The notes under the pieces were generated by a model that had not been told where the DNA came from, ran no database searches, and saw only the letters and a program-made list of their open reading frames with translations. From Antedon mediterranea (Eukaryota > Echinodermata > Crinoidea > Comatulida > Antedonidae), in contig NC_092671.1 of NCBI RefSeq assembly GCF_964355755.1, positions 2,276,501 through 2,336,500 on the forward strand: a stretch of 60,000 nt of DNA, given 5' to 3'. The position numbers and the translations under genes were made by a program. Positions 1 through 14,086 of the stretch are shown piece by piece (position 1 is the first letter of the stretch; every line of letters begins with the position of its first letter).

Positions 1-29
1 CAATCTTTTACTAATTTTTAAAGTTGTCT

Positions 30-193
30 AAAGCTCTGTCTAAACTATCAAACTAGTTTGACAAAAAAGTGTGATATGCCCAAATATGATAGTGATGTGC
101 CTAAATATAGTAGTGATATGACATCATCATGTCCATATATGGGCACAACACATTTTTTTGTCACATAAAGTTTGATAGTGTGGACAGGGCTTT
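30..193. mobile_element. Palindromic MITE family A, copy 1
   Basis: Ends match the inverted AAAGCTCTGTCTACACTATC motif. The interior carries the family words GTGATGTGCC, AAATATGGTAGTGATATG and CATGTCCATATATGGGCAC. A full-length, slightly drifted copy. Confidence 0.85.
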
Positions 194-699
194 ATATTAA
201 AAATGCCACCAAATATACAAATATACACAGTACAACTGAGTGGAAATATTATAGTCATTTTCCTTGAAATTCAGAATAATTTTTAAAACTAATCTCAACA
301 AAGTTTTCCTTCGTTTCAAGAATAAAAAGTAATTTTTTTCATCATTAACCTTTTAAAAAAATCAAATTAAACAAGCCATCTGTTCAAAAATAAAAACCAA
401 ATTTTCAATTCTTAAATTAGTTAATCGTAGCAATAATGGAAAAGCACAAAAACATTGAAATTAATAACTTTTGTCAAATTCCTAATGAATGTTTTTTTTC
501 GGCTTCACTTGGCAATACAAATTATAGCAAACCGAAGTTTACATTAAAATATGAAAATATAGTTCACTTGAAGATGCTAATAAATCTAAAAATAGGTCAT
601 GTCGTAGGAATTCAACCTAACCATACTCACATAATTTATTTTCTTAATTATATCTAAATGAGAATAATATAAAAATCTTGTTGACTGGATAGAAAGTAG

Positions 700-824
700 T
701 TTTATGTGGTGATATGTTGATAGTGATGTGCCCAAACATGGTAGTGATATGACATCATCATGTCCATATATGGGAACATCACATTTTTTGTCACATAAAG
801 TTTGATAGTTTAGACAGATATTTA
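700..824. mobile_element. Palindromic MITE family A, copy 2 (left end decayed)
   Basis: The interior is nearly identical to copy 1 (TAGTGATATGACATCATCAT, TTTGTCACATAAAGTTTGAT). The right terminus TTTGATAGTTTAGACAGAT is recognisable; the left terminus is not. Confidence 0.8.
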
Positions 825-3800
825 ATGGCAAAAGTCTTACAAAACTGTTATCTTGTGATTGACAATCTGTCATTATGATCAATTCTTCTCATTTGTTAAT
901 TTTATCATATTTTAAATATCATTAAAGTATTTAAAGAAATCATCTTTATGGACAACAATGGCGATGAAATTACAACTGAACAAGCAATGGAAAATGATGC
1001 TAAAAGACAAATTTCAACATAGTACCAAAATTAGGAAAATAACGCAAAGTTCAAGACATTTCAGAAAAATATGAAATAGAGATGGGCAGGAAACTGGATG
1101 AGGAAGACACATACATCTATTTGTACACACAATATCAATAGACTTTGTAACATCACCTGACCTCTGACCTCATTAGTATAACCTATTACAATGCAAGGTA
1201 AACCACAAGTAATTTTACAAGACAGAGGGAAGGAACTGCCACATTAGACCCTAAACTCACCTCAATAAATAAACCACAAATCACAACATTGGTAAAATTA
1301 ATACCTGCACAACTCAACACCTTTATAAAATGACAAACTACTGTATACTGTCTATACTGTATAGTATAATCAATATAATAGATATAATATATACAATTTC
1401 TACACAACTTACAGGTAGTAGAACAAATACTTACTGGTACTACTTAACACAGTTACATAAACGCTTAACTTGGATAGCAGACAACACTGTTTTCTAAGAG
1501 TCTGCTTCTCAGAATTCATTAAATGGGACCTAAAAAATTATGGTCTGAAGAGAATTTGTTTGTTTTTCAGGGAGCTAAAGCTAATAGCATTGACCATGCC
1601 ACACGACTATTCAGCTGTCAAGTCGAAAAGTCATTGTATACACATTTAAAGACATGTGCATTTTGTTAATTTAATAATACATTGTCGAGTGGTTGCTAAT
1701 TGCAAGTAAACACTGATTCAAATATTCAGAAATAACCAGTAGAAATTCTGACTATATAAACTGCATCATATTGTAGGTAAAATATATCAAGAAATTAAGT
1801 AACATGCCTAGAACTATAGAATACATTACCTGTTCAAAAGAGGTTTTTCTTTTCAATATTTTTTAATCAATTAAAACCTTCAACATCTATGAATGCATGT
1901 ACAAATTGTTAGCGATATATTTAGCAATAGTCAAGTTGCGTGCGTCCATATCTTGTGATGCAATATCAGCAGTTATATTGCGTGATTGATTGCGTGCAGT
2001 AACACTATGCGTACACATTTATCATTCTTCGACAAAAAAAATTATATGAAGGATGCTGAAAAGAGCTTATCGATGTTAGCTGTAGATAATGTTACTAAGT
2101 CTTAAACAAATAAAACTCTTGAAATTTTACGACGATAGAAATTATGTAAGATAATGCTGCAGATGGAGGATTTTAAGACATGAAAAGTAAAATTATAGCG
2201 AGCTCTAGATATCATAATTATTCATAAGACTATATAAAATTCTTTTAACATCTCAAATTGTCGAGGAAACTTGATTTTATTAGGAATATTTTTTACTACA
2301 CTTAAAATATAACTTGAAACTACAAGAAACTTCTGTCTTCTCCAACTACTTCAACAATTCCTATTTTTATTTTTTTATGAATATTAAAGTTTTTTTTTTT
2401 TAAACTTTCTTCAAGAGTACAGAAGATTTTCACAATACAATATAAAAAACGGAAAACTTTTCTTGAGGTACAAAAGGTATCAAATTTGTTTTCACCATTA
2501 AAAACACATTCAGATTACCTGTACCAGAATTTTTGGAGAGACCTACTGTACTATAGTAGGCCTGCTGAAAAATGTCCGGTATTAGGAGAGTTTGTATGTA
2601 TTCCTATACTATGTTACTGTATATTGGAAGTACAGAACGATATTTGTTTTTTCTAAATCATTTTTTCCTGTTTGACAATCACAAAATACAATACTATTAC
2701 AAACAGCTATTCATTCATTCATTTATGACAAGGAAATATTACTACAAAACTCATTAATATTAATATCAAAATTGATTATCCCTGTTGACAGCAACTCAAT
2801 TCAGGAACAACATCGCACAGATTGAGCCTAACTAACTATTTTCAGAAGTACATTAATAAGTAGAAACAACATTTTTTGGTAAATTCATTTATCAATCTGC
2901 TTAAAATCATGAAAAGAGTCACAACAAATTCCAAACAGGCTTAAACATTGCCTCTCATGGGCACGCAGGGGTTTATCAGATTTGGAATATGAACTGAAAT
3001 CACCTTTATGAATAGATGTTTAACACAGACTAGAAGCCAACAAGTCTGCCCACAAAATCCTAACCTGGACGACTAATGTGTTTCAGATGGGCCTACAATC
3101 CGACCGATTCCAAAATCATGTACATCTTACGTGAAGACTTAAGTATGCAATTTGTGTAATAAGTACTTAACAGAAAAAAAAAGAAAAACACAAATACAAG
3201 AAGGTATTTATCAGCACACATAAAAACAACAATATTTTTTTTAAAACACAATCATTTTTTTCAGGAGTGTATAAGAATTATCATAAATATATTGAACATT
3301 TTTGGCATTTGGTAACTAGAATCTTCCCATTGGAATGGGACATCTTAAAATCAATCTCCAATTGGATGTAAATTGGAGATTGAGGGAGGGGGAGAGGTCA
3401 GTTTGTATCCTTTACACATCTAGTAAAAACATTATCATATTTAGTTTTCAGATAACAAAATGAATAATAATATTAAATTCCGCACTAATGAGTTGAACTC
3501 TGAGATGTGCATCCAGTTTGTACTGTACTATTGCAAACAAATCATAAACTTAACAAATAGAAGTAGAAACATAAAAAAGATGCATAAAACAATCAGAGGT
3601 CACGCCAAAGGTCATTTAAGTATTTATTGTACTGTACCACCTCATCATGTCTACTATTGTTCAATCAATCTTAAATAAAACATTCTATCATAATTATTGT
3701 CAATTTTATGACATGAAATGATAATGTATACATTTATTATGATTAATTAATGCAATTAGTAGGTGACAAATAACAACACTGTACTTTTTTTAGGCTAAGT

Positions 3801-5760
3801 AGAATAGAATCAAAGTTCACTATTATCATTAACATCATTATAATAGTATAAGATATCATATCAAAAGGATCATTATGATATTAATGATAATATTGAACTT
3901 ATAATTACATATCCCATGAAGGGTTATTACCTTTTTCTTGAGGTACACAGTACTGTAAAAAATATAAATCTGGGTGAGTATACAATAACTTTTGATCTTT
4001 ATGTAATACTAAATGTCTTTGCACTTTGTACTTAACATTTTAATATCAGGTCAGAAAGTCAAAACACACATATGGTTGCTGGGATATCATAAAGGGCGCA
4101 ATCAATATCATAAAATGCTCTTCTTTATTGTAATATTAAGTTTAATCGTCACCAGTCTGACGAAGGGCTGTTGAATATGATAATAAAACATTATGTGTCT
4201 GAACACTGCTTTTGGAAGAAGGTCACCAAGATTGTTTCGGAATAAACAGTCTACTATTCGCTTTTTTCTACAGTACTACAAAGTGCCAAATTTACTTCTC
4301 ATTTGAAAATAGATAGAATTAAAAATTATATCAATCACATTTCTGCTAATCTCGAACCTGATTAAGTGGGTCGTTACCCAAAATCTAATTTGGTCAGACA
4401 GTCAAACATTCAAGGTGCTATTGGTAAGGAAAACAAGGGTTAATCAAAATAACCGTTATTTTGTGTTGCCATTAAACGGTTGTATAACATTGTAACACCA
4501 AAAAATGGGGTCAATTTATTCACAGACTTTTTTCGCAGCAGAAACAGGCCAAATAGCATTTTTACAATCATACTGTTGCTATTATTTCGATTATCAACTG
4601 ACTTTTAATAGCATTACAATGATTATAACATTACAATGATTATAACACCAACCTTTAATTCTAACATTCATCTTTTGTTAAGTGGTGAATTTAGAGCACT
4701 TAAAATATCATATAAATTGTTCAAAAGAACTTTTATCTAACAACATTACTTTGAACAAATCAATAAATATACAGACAATGTTAAGTACTAGGGTAAAGTC
4801 CACACTTTTAATACATGTTTTAATCTACAACATGGAACAAAGTATCATTTTCTGACCAATGAAATCACAGATTTTCATGTACTTGATATCAAAGGTCTAG
4901 TTTTTGTTGTTTACTGTACAAGTGCACACACATAACTGTACTCTCTGTTTGTCATGGCTGTTTACTTATCACCTGAACAAACAATTGGAGAAAAGTCACA
5001 ATATACAAAGGCCATAGGTCAATATAAAAATGATATTACATCCTCCATAACATGTTTAAGTGGCTACATACACTATAAAAGGAGTTGCATATTGTTGGAG
5101 AAAAGGCATAATATATACGAAGGTCTAGCTCAAATATATATGATTTTACATGTTGTATCCGCCCCCGACTATCATATTTTATGCTATCATTTTAAAAGAA
5201 AAGAAAATTCAAAGAAGTCTCAGTTGAAGAAGGAAATCCATAACATTTCTAAACAGAAATTATTTAAAAAGTCACAATTTGTTTACGATTCACAAAGAAA
5301 ATCTTTTCCGTGCCCAGAGCGCAAAGGCAGAATGATACAGCATGCTGTGTCAAAAGTACTTTGAGTAAATATGTTGCATTTTGGCATAGAAAATTAAGCA
5401 TGTTCGTAAAAATAAAGAGCTAACAGCACGCAAATGTCAACAAGACTTAAGTAACTAATTCTAGTCACGTATAATGTTTTCTCTTCAAATCAAAATGATT
5501 AACAACTTAAGCATGCAGTCATAGTACTGACTTAATGATGTGCAGAAAGAAAGGCAACATTGTATGAAAGAAACTTACATGGGTGTAACCTTTTATTTAT
5601 AGTTTTTGTTATTTTTAATTTTTTTTCTAAAGATATTGCAATTGTTTTTTAAAAACAGGATACTGTATACTAAAAGAACTTACAATATAATATAAGAAAA
5701 CTTTTCAACAAAAAATTGTGGAAAGTTAGTATTAATCATCCTCAGTACTAGTCGTCATTA
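825..5760. other. No supported gene; AT-rich intergenic or intronic DNA
   Basis: Apart from the family B fragment near 2.5 kb and a blurred duplication at 4985-5155 (TTGGAGAAAAG...GATATTACAT type), I see only AT-rich sequence. The 136-codon frame at 4954-5364 overlaps that duplication and has no recognisable domain. A GACGAAGGGCTGTTGAA word near 4160 resembles the tail of some retroelements. Confidence 0.6.
2465..2565. mobile_element. MITE family B-related fragment
   Basis: Carries the inverse of the family B interior (ACCATTAAAAACACATTCAG, then ACCAGAATTTTTGGAGAG). The same segment recurs at about 15745-15825 next to a family A copy, and a weaker one at about 31000-31110. The termini are not clear. 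Confidence 0.55.
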
Positions 5761-6144
5761 GACAATGCGTCTCACTTGTGTTCGCCACTTTGTACATTTT
5801 AGACATTGCGTGTCTCACTTGTGTTCGCCACTTTGTACATTTTAGACATTGCGTGTCTCACTTGTGTTCGCCACTTTGTACATTTTAGACATTGCGTGTC
5901 TCACTTGTGTTCGCCACTTTGTACATTTTAGACATTGCGTGTCTCACTTGTGTTCGCCACTTTGTACATTTTAGACATTGCGTGTCTCACTTGTGTTCGC
6001 CACTTTGTACATTTTAGACATTGCGTGTCTCACTTGTGTTCGCCACTTTGTACATTTTAGACATTGCGTGTCTCACTTGTGTTCGCCACTTTGTACATTT
6101 TAGACATTGCGTGTCTCACTTGTGTTCGCCACTCTGTACGTTTT
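5761..6144. repeat. 43-bp minisatellite, about 9 copies
   Basis: Head-to-tail units of 43 bp containing GTGTCTCACTTGTGTTCGCC and ACTTTGTACATTTTA. The inner units are identical. The first is 2 bp short and the last has two substitutions, as expected of a young array with older edges. Non-coding. Confidence 0.95.
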
Positions 6145-6149
6145 GAGCA

Positions 6150-9100
6150 AGCATGTGTATAGGTCCGCATGTGAACAGTTCTGTTTCCTTTTTTATGTTT
6201 GCCATCCATGAAGTATTATTATTAATATTATTTCAAAAAGGAGAAAAGATTGAATATATTTATGAGAGCTAGTTTCAAGACTCAATAATCAGTATTCAGA
6301 AAAAACAAAAAACAAAAAGCTGGATTACTTCATAAAGGAGATAAGTGTTTACTTGATAAAGTTTATTGTTAGCTAATGTTTATTGAGATTTAACGACCAT
6401 TTTTAGAATATCACCAGAGACGTGATTTACTGTCGCACAGCTGTTTGTAATGAGAAACAACTATCTATCGTAGTTTACAAGACCAACTTTAACCCCATGA
6501 GCCTATTAAGATTTCTCATCAGTAAAATCCCATCAAAAGAGAATATAAAACAAGAAATTGGTAAACTACACTATTGGATATCTGTGCTTGTCACGGTGAA
6601 TAAAAATGACCTATCTAAGAACATATTATGAGAATATGTACGAAATAAAGATAACTTTATCAACAGAAATACATGAACATCTACTTCTAAATTAATGTCA
6701 AATAACTGTACTGTATCGTAAGTAAGGCAAAAAACGTACTAAAAATAATGTCCCAGAAATCGGAGACATTTAATACATAGGCCAGCTCCGTTTGTCAGAA
6801 TGTTGACTGCAAGTGGACAGTATTACTGATGATACAATATCATTTGGAATCTTAGTTTTATTCTTTTTATACTGTTACTTCTAGTGCAGACACTTCATAT
6901 TATTTATTTATTCTTGTTTTATTAGTTTTCATACAAAACAAAGCACTCATGAAGTCATACATGTTATTGATAGTTTGTTTTCATTCGCTTGACAGAAGTG
7001 TGTATAGTTCAACAAATAGTATCAAACACTTTGTCCATCAAACATAATTGGCTCATTGCAATACAGCTGTATACCTAGTGTACCTACTGTCATACTAGTA
7101 CCAGGATATTGCTAAACACCGCAAACCCTGCAAAACTCCAAAAAAACATAGCAACCAACATAAAAGTTACCGGTAAGTGAATCATGTAGTGTACTACACA
7201 CCAAAAATGTTGAATTGTTTTTGTTTTTCTTACGTCCATGGGTCCGTTTCTTTTGCATTTATTTGATTGAAGATTACCACCGAATCTACTGTATACAACA
7301 ACAATTTTTTTATTCTTACAAATTTTGATACATTTCTGATAAAATATTAATTTTTAAAAGTGATGTCAACTTGTTTGAAATTTATTGCTAATCTTGGTGT
7401 GGTGTTCCTATAAAAAACAAATTGTAACTACTAAACAAGATTAAATTTACAATGCATGCGTTGGGAGTGTATACATTTTACAAGATTAATTTCTCAAAAC
7501 CACTTATAAGATTGTTTCATTATGTTTATTTCATGAAAAATACATAAATACTATGTATTAAATGTCAACTAATTCCAAGTCACGTGTTGGTTGTATTTTG
7601 TCTATTTTTTAATAGTAAAAATCGTGGAAAACTATATAAAACAATAACAATACAAATTCTGAATCATTGCAGAAATTTAAATTTAATGCCTTTAATGGAC
7701 AGAGTAAACTAGCTAACCTTAACCCCACTTTTTACCTCTAAGACCTTACATCTGGCTTGAGTATTCACCCAAAGAAACCTCTTTTAAACCCTCCCCCACT
7801 CCTGACTACTGTCACAGTAGTATGTTCTGTGCTCACCCCAACCCCTTTCCTCCACACCCCAAATATAAATTTCTGTTTATAGTATTTATAATAATTCATA
7901 AATCTCTAATGGATTATATGGTTTAACATGACATTTAACGTTTTAAACAAATAAATGATTTATTTATCTATAAGTTTTGCCAGTTTATCTTTTTAATCTT
8001 CCCTCTTCTGCTGAACTCATTACCGACATTATCTTACTTAAAATTATATTATATAGATTCAAGATTCAAGATTCAAGAAATTTTATTTGTCCATAAAAAT
8101 GGAAATTCACTTTGCTTGGTAGATTAAAACAACAATAAAAAACAAACATAAAAAATGTTGCAACAATTTAAAACGTGCAGTATTATAACAGATAAAATAC
8201 AAGATAAAAAGTTAAAAATAAAGAAACTGTTAAAGATGTAAAACTATTTAAAAATTGCAAAAACAAAAACAAAAGAAACTCTGTACGAAAGTTTAAAAAA
8301 ATATATATTGAAAACAAAAAGTTTAAAACTATGTTACATAGTTGAAGAAAAAAAATGTTTAAGAACTATTTGCATTACTGTATTTAAAAAAATGTCTAAT
8401 GATCTTAAAAGAGCGTTTAGCGAATGATACAATAATGATGATGTAATAAAAAATGATTCAAAAGGGAAAATAGCTATGAACATTAATTTAAAACATATTT
8501 ATCATTGATGCAAAATAAACTTTTTAAATTCAAGTCATTAAATGTTTAAGAAAGTAATTTAGTTGAAGCAATCATAACTAATAAGAAATGAGATATAAAG
8601 AAGTTTTAAGAGAGTAGATCTAGTACGTATAAAGTAATTTATCATCATGTCATTTTTATAATCGTTTTTCCATATTTTCGTGTAAATGGATTGTGCATAC
8701 CGCTCAATATACTATTATGACCTGAACCAATTCTGCGGACCATTTGATGAGATAGTTTTCAGTTTGTACCGCAAATGACAACAAAAGCGTGAAATAATTA
8801 TTCTAATCACAATTGTAAAATGTTGTCGGTGTACAGTGGAAGTCGTTAAACCGTACAAAGATAGCAGAGTAGCGAGTACGATGATCAATACTCAGCAAAT
8901 AAAGTCAAATCACCACTTAACCCAGCATGAAACCAGAGCCGATCATCAGCTTTTAAGGAATGTAGCCGCTTCTTTTCGATCTTACAAAACGTGTTCAAAT
9001 CCAACACAACGAGTTGGCTACTTTAATCAATATCCATTATCACCTTTGTGAATTAATTACCTTAACGAAAGCCTTAAAGCTTGCGAATTTTGCTGTCTTA

Positions 9101-9670
9101 ATCAATTAAGACGCACTTCAATAATTATAAGACTTTACGCCCGAGTTACACGTATTAACAAAAAGTAAAATGTAATGATGTTATCTTCTATATTAGGATT
9201 AATCTACGAAGATGAGACCACTCATTGGTATTATTGTTAATTTTCAGCAATTTGAAATACTGATATTAACATATTTTTTAATTTGGTCATTTATACTACA
9301 ATAACAAAACTAAAGAAAATGAAAACGATTAATTTGAATCTACTGTATGGTTTGTTACTATATTAAAGTAGTAAATAACTATTCAAGTGGACATAATTTA
9401 ATGTCAAACATTCTGTATGTACAATTGTTATGACAATGATAATTGAGGAATTTTATTGAAATGACTATATTATTTAATACAATACAGTTGCATACTCAAA
9501 GTTGTACTATATCAGGCAATGTATAGCCTAATGGCAAAGTATAATTTGTATATTGAATGAAATGATATATGAACATTCACAATGTCATTCTCCTTAACAG
9601 AACAAAAAGAGCCCAAGGATATGCTGAATAATATAATAGAAAGGCAAGATCAAAGGCACAATGACCATAT
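6150..9670. other. No supported gene
   Basis: Contains the partial fold-back arm (7105-7200), a C-rich stretch at 7710-7860, and a triple ATTCAAG followed by a TTTTATTTGTCCAT word near 8060 that looks like a retroelement 3' end. A frame at 8836-9051 has near-balanced base composition but lacks an ATG start and clear splice sites. Confidence 0.55.
7105..7200. mobile_element. Partial relative of the 34.8-kb fold-back element
   Basis: Shares ATTGCTAAACACCGCAAACC, the CATAGCAACCAACATAAAAG-type segment and GAATCATGTAGTGTAC with the left arm of the 34766 element, then similarity stops. A truncated or solo arm. Confidence 0.75.
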
Positions 9671-9673
9671 TAA

Positions 9674-9789
9674 CTAGTTTTTGTGAAACAAACTGGTTTT
9701 AGGCAGAGAATTTATATCATCAAATATATCATTCTTTCTGTTTGTCGGTACCTTTGTCGTCGTGTCCAATACAATACAGCTAACATCAT
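9674..9789 (-). CDS. Candidate terminal exon, unidentified protein
   Basis: After acceptor TTTAAG the frame reads DVSCIVLDTTTKVPTNRK, then NDIFDDINSLPKTSLFHKN and TAG at 9674-9676. Composition and lack of internal stops suggest coding. It starts in phase 1, so it cannot follow the exon at 11039-11104 directly: a further exon between them is needed, or the two belong to different genes. Confidence 0.33.
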
Positions 9790-11038
9790 CTTAAATGATA
9801 TTGCTTAGATTCCGGCTTGTTTCTTTATGCACAGGCATTATATTCAGCTTTATTAATATTTCTCAAAATTGATCGATAGTACAGATAGCTGCAGGCAATA
9901 TAGTACAGTGTTCAATGCTTATTCAGGGCAAGTTATTGTTTGCGAGTGGGCTATTAGTGGTTCGTAATCAGATAAAATTACGATAGCAAGTACTGTATAA
10001 GCGCTGTGGAAGATCGTAGAATAACTTTAACATGGTTGAATCTAATTTGACAATTTGACAGGTCTTAAAATAATGGGAAAGATGAAAATTTACGAGAAAA
10101 AAGAATCTTATACAGTGTGTTGAATTAAGAAAACTTTTACATAAAAACATCAAATTTCATCAATGTTAAGTTTTTCCAGTACGCTTGCTTTCTAACATGC
10201 TTCATGTCATATTTATTATGTACATTTCTAAGGCATGTTCTCTCAGAGGAACACACATAAATCATACTCTCTTTTTAATATATGTATGATTCTATAAATT
10301 ACTAGACATATAAGGAATATTTATAAAAAAAATATCCTTGCTTCCAACCTCAAGTTTATAATTTACGAGGTTCGATGAGTTTTGACTTTGATAGTCGAAC
10401 ATGAAAATTGGCAAGGAATCACGTATCATTTGTCGTGTTTTACAGAATGGTTTGCAATAAATGCACGTCCCTTGACAGCTGTTTTTAAATTAAAAATCGT
10501 ATTATTTATTCAGAAGTCAGTAAATTTAAATTATAAATTAAGATTTAATATAGAAATTCCCATATGCAACATATACTTGATTTTTAACTTGAATCAAATC
10601 TGTCAAAGTGATGTATATGATCAATGGAGTATTATATAAATAAACAATATTACATAGTTCATTTGTATTTGATCTATTAATGTATTAAACTGTATGAATA
10701 AACAAGAAATTCATTTTAATTGATGTACATACTGCATTAACAATAATACATAATAGAGAGTAACCAAAACCAAAAGTGGTGTTGGTAGGAATGTACTGTA
10801 CCATTATCTGATAGGGGTGTTTAATAACATTTTATATATTCGAGTTGTAGCTTTCTTCTTGAAGAGAATAGGCTAAGGTCAGTTTATCCAGGTAAGCTAG
10901 GCACGAAATATTGTAGACTTGTACCTATTACAAAAAAATAAAATTAGGTATTTAACATTAAAATATGAACAAAACATAAATACTACAGTATATGGTATTT
11001 ATTGTACCTTATTATACCATCTCCGTCTAACAGGACAC

Positions 11039-11104
11039 ATCCCAATTAAGTGTACGACACGCTTCAATTAATTTTTGTCTCCCAGTGGTAAGTTGTGTGT
11101 CTGT
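11039..11104 (-). CDS. Candidate internal exon, unidentified protein
   Basis: 66 nt between acceptor CATCTAG and donor GTGTCC, phase 0 at both ends. It encodes TDTQLTTGRQKLIEACRTLN followed by W-D. It joins in frame to the exon at 11420-11534. The predicted product is amphipathic and probably helical. I do not recognise it. Confidence 0.38.
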
Positions 11105-11419
11105 CTAGATGGTTAACCTCAGTATTTTTTTTTAGGATGGATGTAATATATACTATAGTTAATAATAATCCATATAGTCTATAATATATTTTAAATATAA
11201 ACATGATCCTATTGAACCACACTATCAGACAAATTACTACAGGTGTGACCATAATATAAAACAATATATTAAATAAATAATTGGAATTGACAAACTTTGA
11301 AATTGACATGTGCTACCGAATATTTTCATCTAATTGTAAAGAGATCAAATACCACTTTATAAACAATATACTTTAAAATATTCAGAGCAATAATTGACTA
11401 GGCCGAGATACGGCGATAC

Positions 11420-11534
11420 CTGCCCCACATGATAATCAACTAAACTTAAAAGCTGTTGAACTAGACCGTTCTTTTGACCTTTGACTTCTTCATTTACAGA
11501 TTGTGTTTCATTACTCATTAGCTCAGCTTTACCA
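11420..11534 (-). CDS. Candidate internal exon, unidentified protein
   Basis: An open minus-strand block, richer in GC than its surroundings, encodes a helical, charged stretch including VNEEVKGQKNGLVQQLLSL and VDYHVGQ, then donor GTATCG. The right acceptor is either 11534/11535 (TAG|T) or a few bases inside (AAAG|CT). It ends in phase 0, matching the phase-0 start of the candidate exon at 11039-11104. The codon pattern looks real but no family is recognised. Confidence 0.4.
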
Positions 11535-13610
11535 CTATCATTTAGCACAATAAATTACTCATAATTTTTATGTTATTTTTAAAAATCTTTCATAAAATTT
11601 CTTTAAGAAAGTATACAGTGTTTTTATAACAACATTAGATGTTTTTCTTTCTTGTTGGTATGCCATCCTTTAAACATTTATGTTATGATTGGTTCTTGCT
11701 GTAATAATGCAAGAAAATTATTAAAATAGTATATTTTTCCATGCACATACTTTAAAGTCTCTCAACTGAACCAGGCAACGGGCAAGTCCGACCGAAAAAA
11801 ACCAAGTGCATACAAATTACCCATGCTGCACGGTTAAGCTTTATTTACAAAAATGTGTAGTGAAATTTGCCCGCGTTTAAAAAAATATCCGATCTGGTAT
11901 TACAGTACATAAAGTACACAAGCACATAGTCTTACATCCAACCGAAAGCTTCTTATAGAAATCCTATAGCTAAATCAATAGCTACATAGGTAAACAGTAT
12001 CTGACAACAAAAGATTTGCTAATTTACCAATTACAGGTTTCACACTCCATGAAAACAGGTGATATGTTAAGAGAGAGGGGAAATTATCATCAATATCAAG
12101 TCAATTTTCTTAGGTGTAAAATAACCAAGCAGTCACAGTGAAACAATAATAAATTAGAAATCTAATGATTTTCATATGTTTTTGACAATCTTAGGGTCAT
12201 CTTAGTTTAATGCAAGATATTATATTTTTCTCAGAGTTTTCCAGTTAAATGTTTGTATATTAAAATTTAATATAATAAATGCCTACTATCACAGTGTGTT
12301 ATACTGTATCTAGCTAGCACCAAACTATGTTGTGTCTATGAACAGTATCTGTACTGTAGTATAGGCTAAACTAAAAATATGTTAAATAATATAAGAAAAT
12401 GTTTAATTTTTGTAAAATGTTAGTTTAAATAGTAAATGATTAGTGAAATAAACAGCTAACAAGCTCAACAATGTACAGAGGGAGAAATGCAGAAATTAAG
12501 TGTATATATTTCATTGGAATGGTTAATACCTTTTAGTATCTTTACAAAATTTGAATAGGAAGCGACATAGGCTTAGTATCATCCCTCATTATTCAGTCTA
12601 ACTTCACTGTCATCATAAATTTCATTTAAATCCTACAGTTTAACGGCAAAGGTTTATTATACAAAATTCTTCCTATGACATATATAACCCACATTACTCA
12701 CGGAATAATGTATAATTTAATGCTTTGGGTTTTCTTTCATAATTAAGAATATTAAAGTTGATAAATGATTTCTCGAGAATATTTTGTTAACTTTAATAAG
12801 ATTTCAGTTAAGTTAAGTGTATATATATACTAAAGTGCTCAAGGTGCCTAAAGTTTCTACCTACTATGCACTTCAAAATGATAAAAAAGTGATCTAAATG
12901 TAATAATTAATACAGAAATATTCCAAGAAATGAAAACACAGAATCGCAACATGCAATATTTCATCATTAATTTGTCATTCTCAGGAAACAAATATGACCA
13001 TAAAATTCATTATTATTTCATCTGAATAAAATATATGCAGGTACTGTACTATATATAATAATTATGCCTAACGAAGAAATAGTGTTTTTTGAAATCTTGT
13101 CACTTCTTTCTGGCTGTTTTAATTTAAGTTATTTTTTTTATTTAGCTTTTTGCTTACTATATTTCATATGTTTTAAAAATTGTTATGTATTATCTCCATT
13201 GAAATTTAGCCACTGGTATCCACAGCATTGTCATTTTTTCAGTATAATTTTGATTTTTTTTTCTCTGATTGAGATTGAGCACAATTGCTTTGTACAATTA
13301 TGTAAATCAACTATTGTGTGTATACAGTAGGTAGGTATGTGACGATACAGTTGGGTTCACCTCCCTGGATAAGGTGTTAATTAACTATCCCCAAATGAGT
13401 ATCAATTTTAACCATACCTGTAATTAGTAAACATCAAAACATATGTACAGTATAACTAGCAATAATGAAAAATCTAATACCAAATGTCTAGTTAGAGTGA
13501 ATTTTGAGCCTTGAATTATACTAGTAATGTAAATGTTGGAAATTACCCATATTAAAACTATTACACATCAAATGTGTGTACAGTATTATCATTCTAATAT
13601 TGGAACTTAC

Positions 13611-13641
13611 CCCTATTGCCAAGAAACCTTCCAAAACTCAT
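13611..13641 (-). CDS. Candidate start exon (31 nt), unidentified protein
   Basis: ATG AGT TTT GGA begins a 10-codon frame (MSFGRFLGNR plus one base) ending at a strong GTAAGT donor. If the acceptor AAAG|CTGAGC at about 11529 is used, it joins in frame to the candidate exon at 11420. The linkage rests only on phase and spacing. Confidence 0.22.
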
Positions 13642-14086
13642 CTATGATAGGTGTATTTATCCAACAGCAAATAAAAAAAAAGATTTAGAAAATATCCGTA
13701 GAGTACATGAAGGATAGCATGCAATGCTTTTGCTACATTAAAACTATTGGCTGAACACAACCAGAGATTTAGCTTATGCTGCAAACACAGCATACAACAC
13801 AATGACTGAATCTCTATAGCCTACACAACTCAACACAGCTATCAGCCAATCAGGATCGTTCTATTATTTAGTCAGTACAATACACTCCCCCTCTAATGTG
13901 TACAGGTGTGAAAACCAAATTTGCTTTACCAGTTAGGTCAAACACGAAAACCTCCTTCAAAAGCTCAGTTTAAATATGTACCGGTTGTGACCTTTACAAA
14001 AGGTACTTTTTGAATGTTTGCCTCGTTTTTTAGATCAAATAACTACATTTACAATCTGAGCTTTGTCTTTAGGTTCTATTGTATTA

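Noticed and set aside
4954-5364. 136-codon plus-strand frame as a gene
   Set aside because: No domain, no splice or promoter signals, lysine-rich composition typical of AT-rich DNA, and it covers an old local duplication.
5761-6144. CRISPR array
   Set aside because: Units are head-to-tail with no unique spacers, and the genome is clearly eukaryotic. The same applies to the 58-bp and 48-bp arrays.
9674-9789. Terminal exon as the end of a PP2C-type phosphatase
   Set aside because: DDVSCIVL resembles the last PP2C strand motif, but no other PP2C motif (such as DGHGG) was found upstream, so the assignment is not supported.
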